64,000 nucleotides of DNA. It comes from an uncultured bacterium. Its GTDB lineage: Bacteria; Verrucomicrobiota; Lentisphaeria; Victivallales; UBA1829. The translations under genes were made by a program, and so were the position numbers. The notes beneath the pieces were generated by a model that worked only from the letters and a program-made list of their open reading frames with translations, ran no database searches and was not told the DNA's origin. The stretch spans positions 1 to 64,000 of the forward strand of contig CASEYW010000059.1 in NCBI GenBank assembly GCA_949292215.1, read 5' to 3'. Every line of letters starts with the position of its first letter. Position 1 is the first letter of the stretch. Below, in pieces: positions 62,658-64,000 of this stretch.

Positions 62658-62700
62658 AAAAACATCCCGGAACGCCGCTTACTGAGACGTTTCCGGGATG
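62656..62700 (-). terminator. Intrinsic terminator of the minus-strand regulator gene
   Basis: On the minus strand a 10-bp stem (62700-62691 with 62672-62663) is followed by seven T (62662-62656). It lies 21 bases beyond the regulator stop, and its T run overlaps the stop codon of the GH42-like gene. There is no T run for the plus strand. Confidence 0.8.
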
Positions 62701-62721
62701 CCGCTCCAGATCATAACGGAA

Positions 62722-63768
62722 TCAACTCCGGCAAACTGTAGGATACAGATGTTTCCGAACATTCTGGAATGTATGCCGCGCGATCAGAGTAATCTGCTCG
62801 AGAATCTCTTCCGCAATTTTGTCGCTGGCATGGTTGATGTAGGGAATCACCGGCGTCATGCGCAGGCACTCCTGTGTTCCGTCAATGGTGATGACCCTGG
62901 TTCCGCCGGGCACGCGGCCGGACCGGATGTGCACGGCCAGAAGATCGGCGATGCGCTCGTCGCTCATGAGAAAGATTCCGTCGAAACCTTCGGAAATCGC
63001 CCAGTCGACCGTTTCGCGCATTCCATGACCGTTTCCTCCGGGAACCCAGAGGATCGACTCGATTCCGCCGAGATAATGCGCAGAAAGACTGTCGGCAAAC
63101 CCCTGAGCCCGGCGGGAAAAGTCCTGATTGGTACAGAACTCCCAGATTCCCAGCATCTTCCGGCAGCCGGAATCCATCAGATATTCGGCTGCCATGCGTC
63201 CGGCGGCGTAGTTGTCCAGAACGATCATGTTGTGGAAATTCTGTGTCTGCGTCTCCAGCAGGCTGATAACCGTTTTGCCGTTCTGACAGCGGAAGAGATG
63301 GTCCATGTTTTTCTCCCGGTCGGAAGACTGACATCCCGCATACAGGATCACATCCGCCCGCTCCAGCTGCTCCGAAACGCTTTTCGGATCGGTCTCAGCA
63401 TTGGTCAGAAGCAATCCGACATCGGCCCCGTGACGAAGCAGAAGCGGATGAAGCATATTCCAGAGACGCTCCATCGCCGGAAGCTGAAACGTATAGTGCC
63501 GCCCGACGGAAAGAAAGAGAATCCGTCCGGCACGCGCCAGATTCCGATATTCCTGAACATAGCGTCGGAAACGGCCGTCTCGCACAAGTTCGTTCCGCTC
63601 CTCCATCTCCCGGATCACTTTATGAAGTGTTCTCCGGGAAACGCGGAGATGCTCCGCGAGCGGCTGCTCCCCCGGCAGCCGGTCCTGATTGGAAATCATC
63701 ATTCCGCGGATATAATCGCGCAGCAGTTCGCGGGTCTGTGCGCAGGTTGTATAACTTCGCTTGTCCAT
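62722..63768 (-). CDS. GntR winged-helix regulator with LacI-type sugar-binding domain, possibly leaderless
   Basis: 348 aa from the ATG at 63768. The helix-turn-helix (DRLPGEQPLAEHLRVSRRTLHKVIREMEER) is GntR-like, and the remainder is a LacI-type ligand domain (RILFLSVGRHYTFQLP, VILYAGCQSS, VLDNYAAGRMAAEYLMDSG, GIFLMSDERIADLL). The last line of the ligand fold, VIPYINHASDKIAEEI, fits the hinge region. The -10 box TATACT ends six bases before the ATG, so the message would start at or next to the start codon. A GTG at 63783 would lie upstream of the transcript. It is convergent with the GH42-like gene and has its own terminator. Its target is unknown; the partial gene beyond 63826 is on the same strand. 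Confidence 0.85.
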   Translation of the reverse strand: MDKRSYTTCAQTRELLRDYIRGMMISNQDRLPGEQPLAEHLRVSRRTLHKVIREMEERNELVRDGRFRRYVQEYRNLARAGRILFLSVGRHYTFQLPAMERLWNMLHPLLLRHGADVGLLLTNAETDPKSVSEQLERADVILYAGCQSSDREKNMDHLFRCQNGKTVISLLETQTQNFHNMIVLDNYAAGRMAAEYLMDSGCRKMLGIWEFCTNQDFSRRAQGFADSLSAHYLGGIESILWVPGGNGHGMRETVDWAISEGFDGIFLMSDERIADLLAVHIRSGRVPGGTRVITIDGTQECLRMTPVIPYINHASDKIAEEILEQITLIARHTFQNVRKHLYPTVCRS

Positions 63769-63774
63769 ACCGGG

Positions 63775-63803
63775 AGTATACACCGTGTTTCTATTGTTTT
63801 CAA
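63775..63803 (-). promoter_or_regulatory. Promoter of the last regulator gene
   Basis: On the minus strand TTGAAA (63803-63798) and TATACT (63780-63775) are 17 bases apart. Only six bases separate the -10 box from the ATG at 63768. Confidence 0.7.
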
Positions 63804-63825
63804 CCTGATTCGATTTTTCGCCGGC

Positions 63826-64000
63826 TTATTTCACCACAATGCCGCCACCGCATTCTTTCATCCGGAGATCTTTCATCGACAGCGGATGACCAAGATAGCT
63901 GTTCTCCGTAAATGTCAGCGATTCGCAGCGATCCACGGAAATCACGTTTTCCTTTTCCCCGAAGCTGTTCGCAGAGGTCCGTCCGGAAATGGTGTTTTTC
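63826..64000 (-). CDS. C-terminal part of an unknown protein, cut by the window edge
   Basis: 58 codons are visible before the TAA at 63828-63826; the gene continues beyond the right edge. The residues (TISGRTSANSFGEKENVISV, then LTFTENSYLGHPLSMKDLRM, then KECGGGIVVK) have the regular Gly/Asn/hydrophobic spacing of parallel beta-helix proteins. Such a fold would suit a polysaccharide lyase or GH28/GH110-like enzyme, but 58 residues are too few for an assignment. About 20 bases separate its stop from the -35 box of the regulator. Confidence 0.6.
   Translation of the reverse strand, partial: KNTISGRTSANSFGEKENVISVDRCESLTFTENSYLGHPLSMKDLRMKECGGGIVVK

Noticed and set aside
1..64000. CRISPR arrays, tRNA or rRNA genes, prophage or insertion sequences
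   Set aside because: No regularly spaced repeats, no tRNA-like or rRNA sequence and no transposase, integrase or phage protein could be found by reading both strands.

Overview
The window looks like part of the chromosome of an anaerobic, glycan-degrading bacterium, most probably of the phylum Lentisphaerota (Victivallis-like). This placement is inference from gene content, since there is no rRNA. The pointers are five pseudopilin-like proteins, each beside a secreted glycoside hydrolase, an oxygen-sensitive [FeFe]-hydrogenase operon, GntR/LacI-type one-component regulators, and a serine/threonine kinase with ankyrin repeats. I found no tRNA, rRNA, CRISPR, transposase, integrase or phage gene.

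Layout. 1-1947: 3' end of a glycoside hydrolase gene and a pseudopilin. 2270-6470: hydC-hydB-hydA, a trimeric NAD/ferredoxin-linked [FeFe]-hydrogenase. 6627-7358: zinc-ribbon/PH/SHOCT protein. 7372-13516 (minus): stand-alone AICAR transformylase, RecD2 helicase, GSCFA protein and AsnB. 13636-15334: tmk-holB. 15347-27640 (minus): two glycan loci, each opened by its own regulator and followed by a pseudopilin and large secreted proteins. 27885-30543: a double-hydrolase fusion and an MFS transporter. 30675-32747: NudC and a DUF6786-like protein. 32811-37400: an AraC regulator divergent from PHP, TIM-barrel, pseudopilin and GH16 genes. 37565-41624: pyrH, frr, a GT39-like membrane protein and a DUF89 phosphatase. 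41800-46179: kinase/ankyrin, sigma factor, zinc anti-sigma-like peptide and membrane ankyrin protein. 46273-50783: secreted unknown, argH, FAD oxidoreductase and AraC regulator. 50909-54927: proA, bioH-like, bioC and mtaB, overlapping. 55082-62657: regulator, pseudopilin, GH71-like and GH42-like genes. 62722-64000 (minus): another regulator and a partial gene.

The accessory part is built from one repeated plan. A ligand-sensing regulator is the first gene of an operon, a pseudopilin is second, and one or more large secreted glycan-active proteins follow. Three operons show exactly this order and two more loci show variants. All five pseudopilins keep Glu5, a Cys at mature position 36, a mid-protein Cys and a C-terminal LDGH motif, but four of five lack the usual Gly before the cleavage site. 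The second candidate system is the kinase / sigma factor / HxxxCxxC peptide / membrane-ankyrin cluster, in which the kinase and sigma genes share a promoter-proximal element.

Start codons were chosen from ribosome binding sites, promoter positions and overlaps with neighbours. Promoters and terminators were called by eye. Functions rest on motif and family recognition without database searches.
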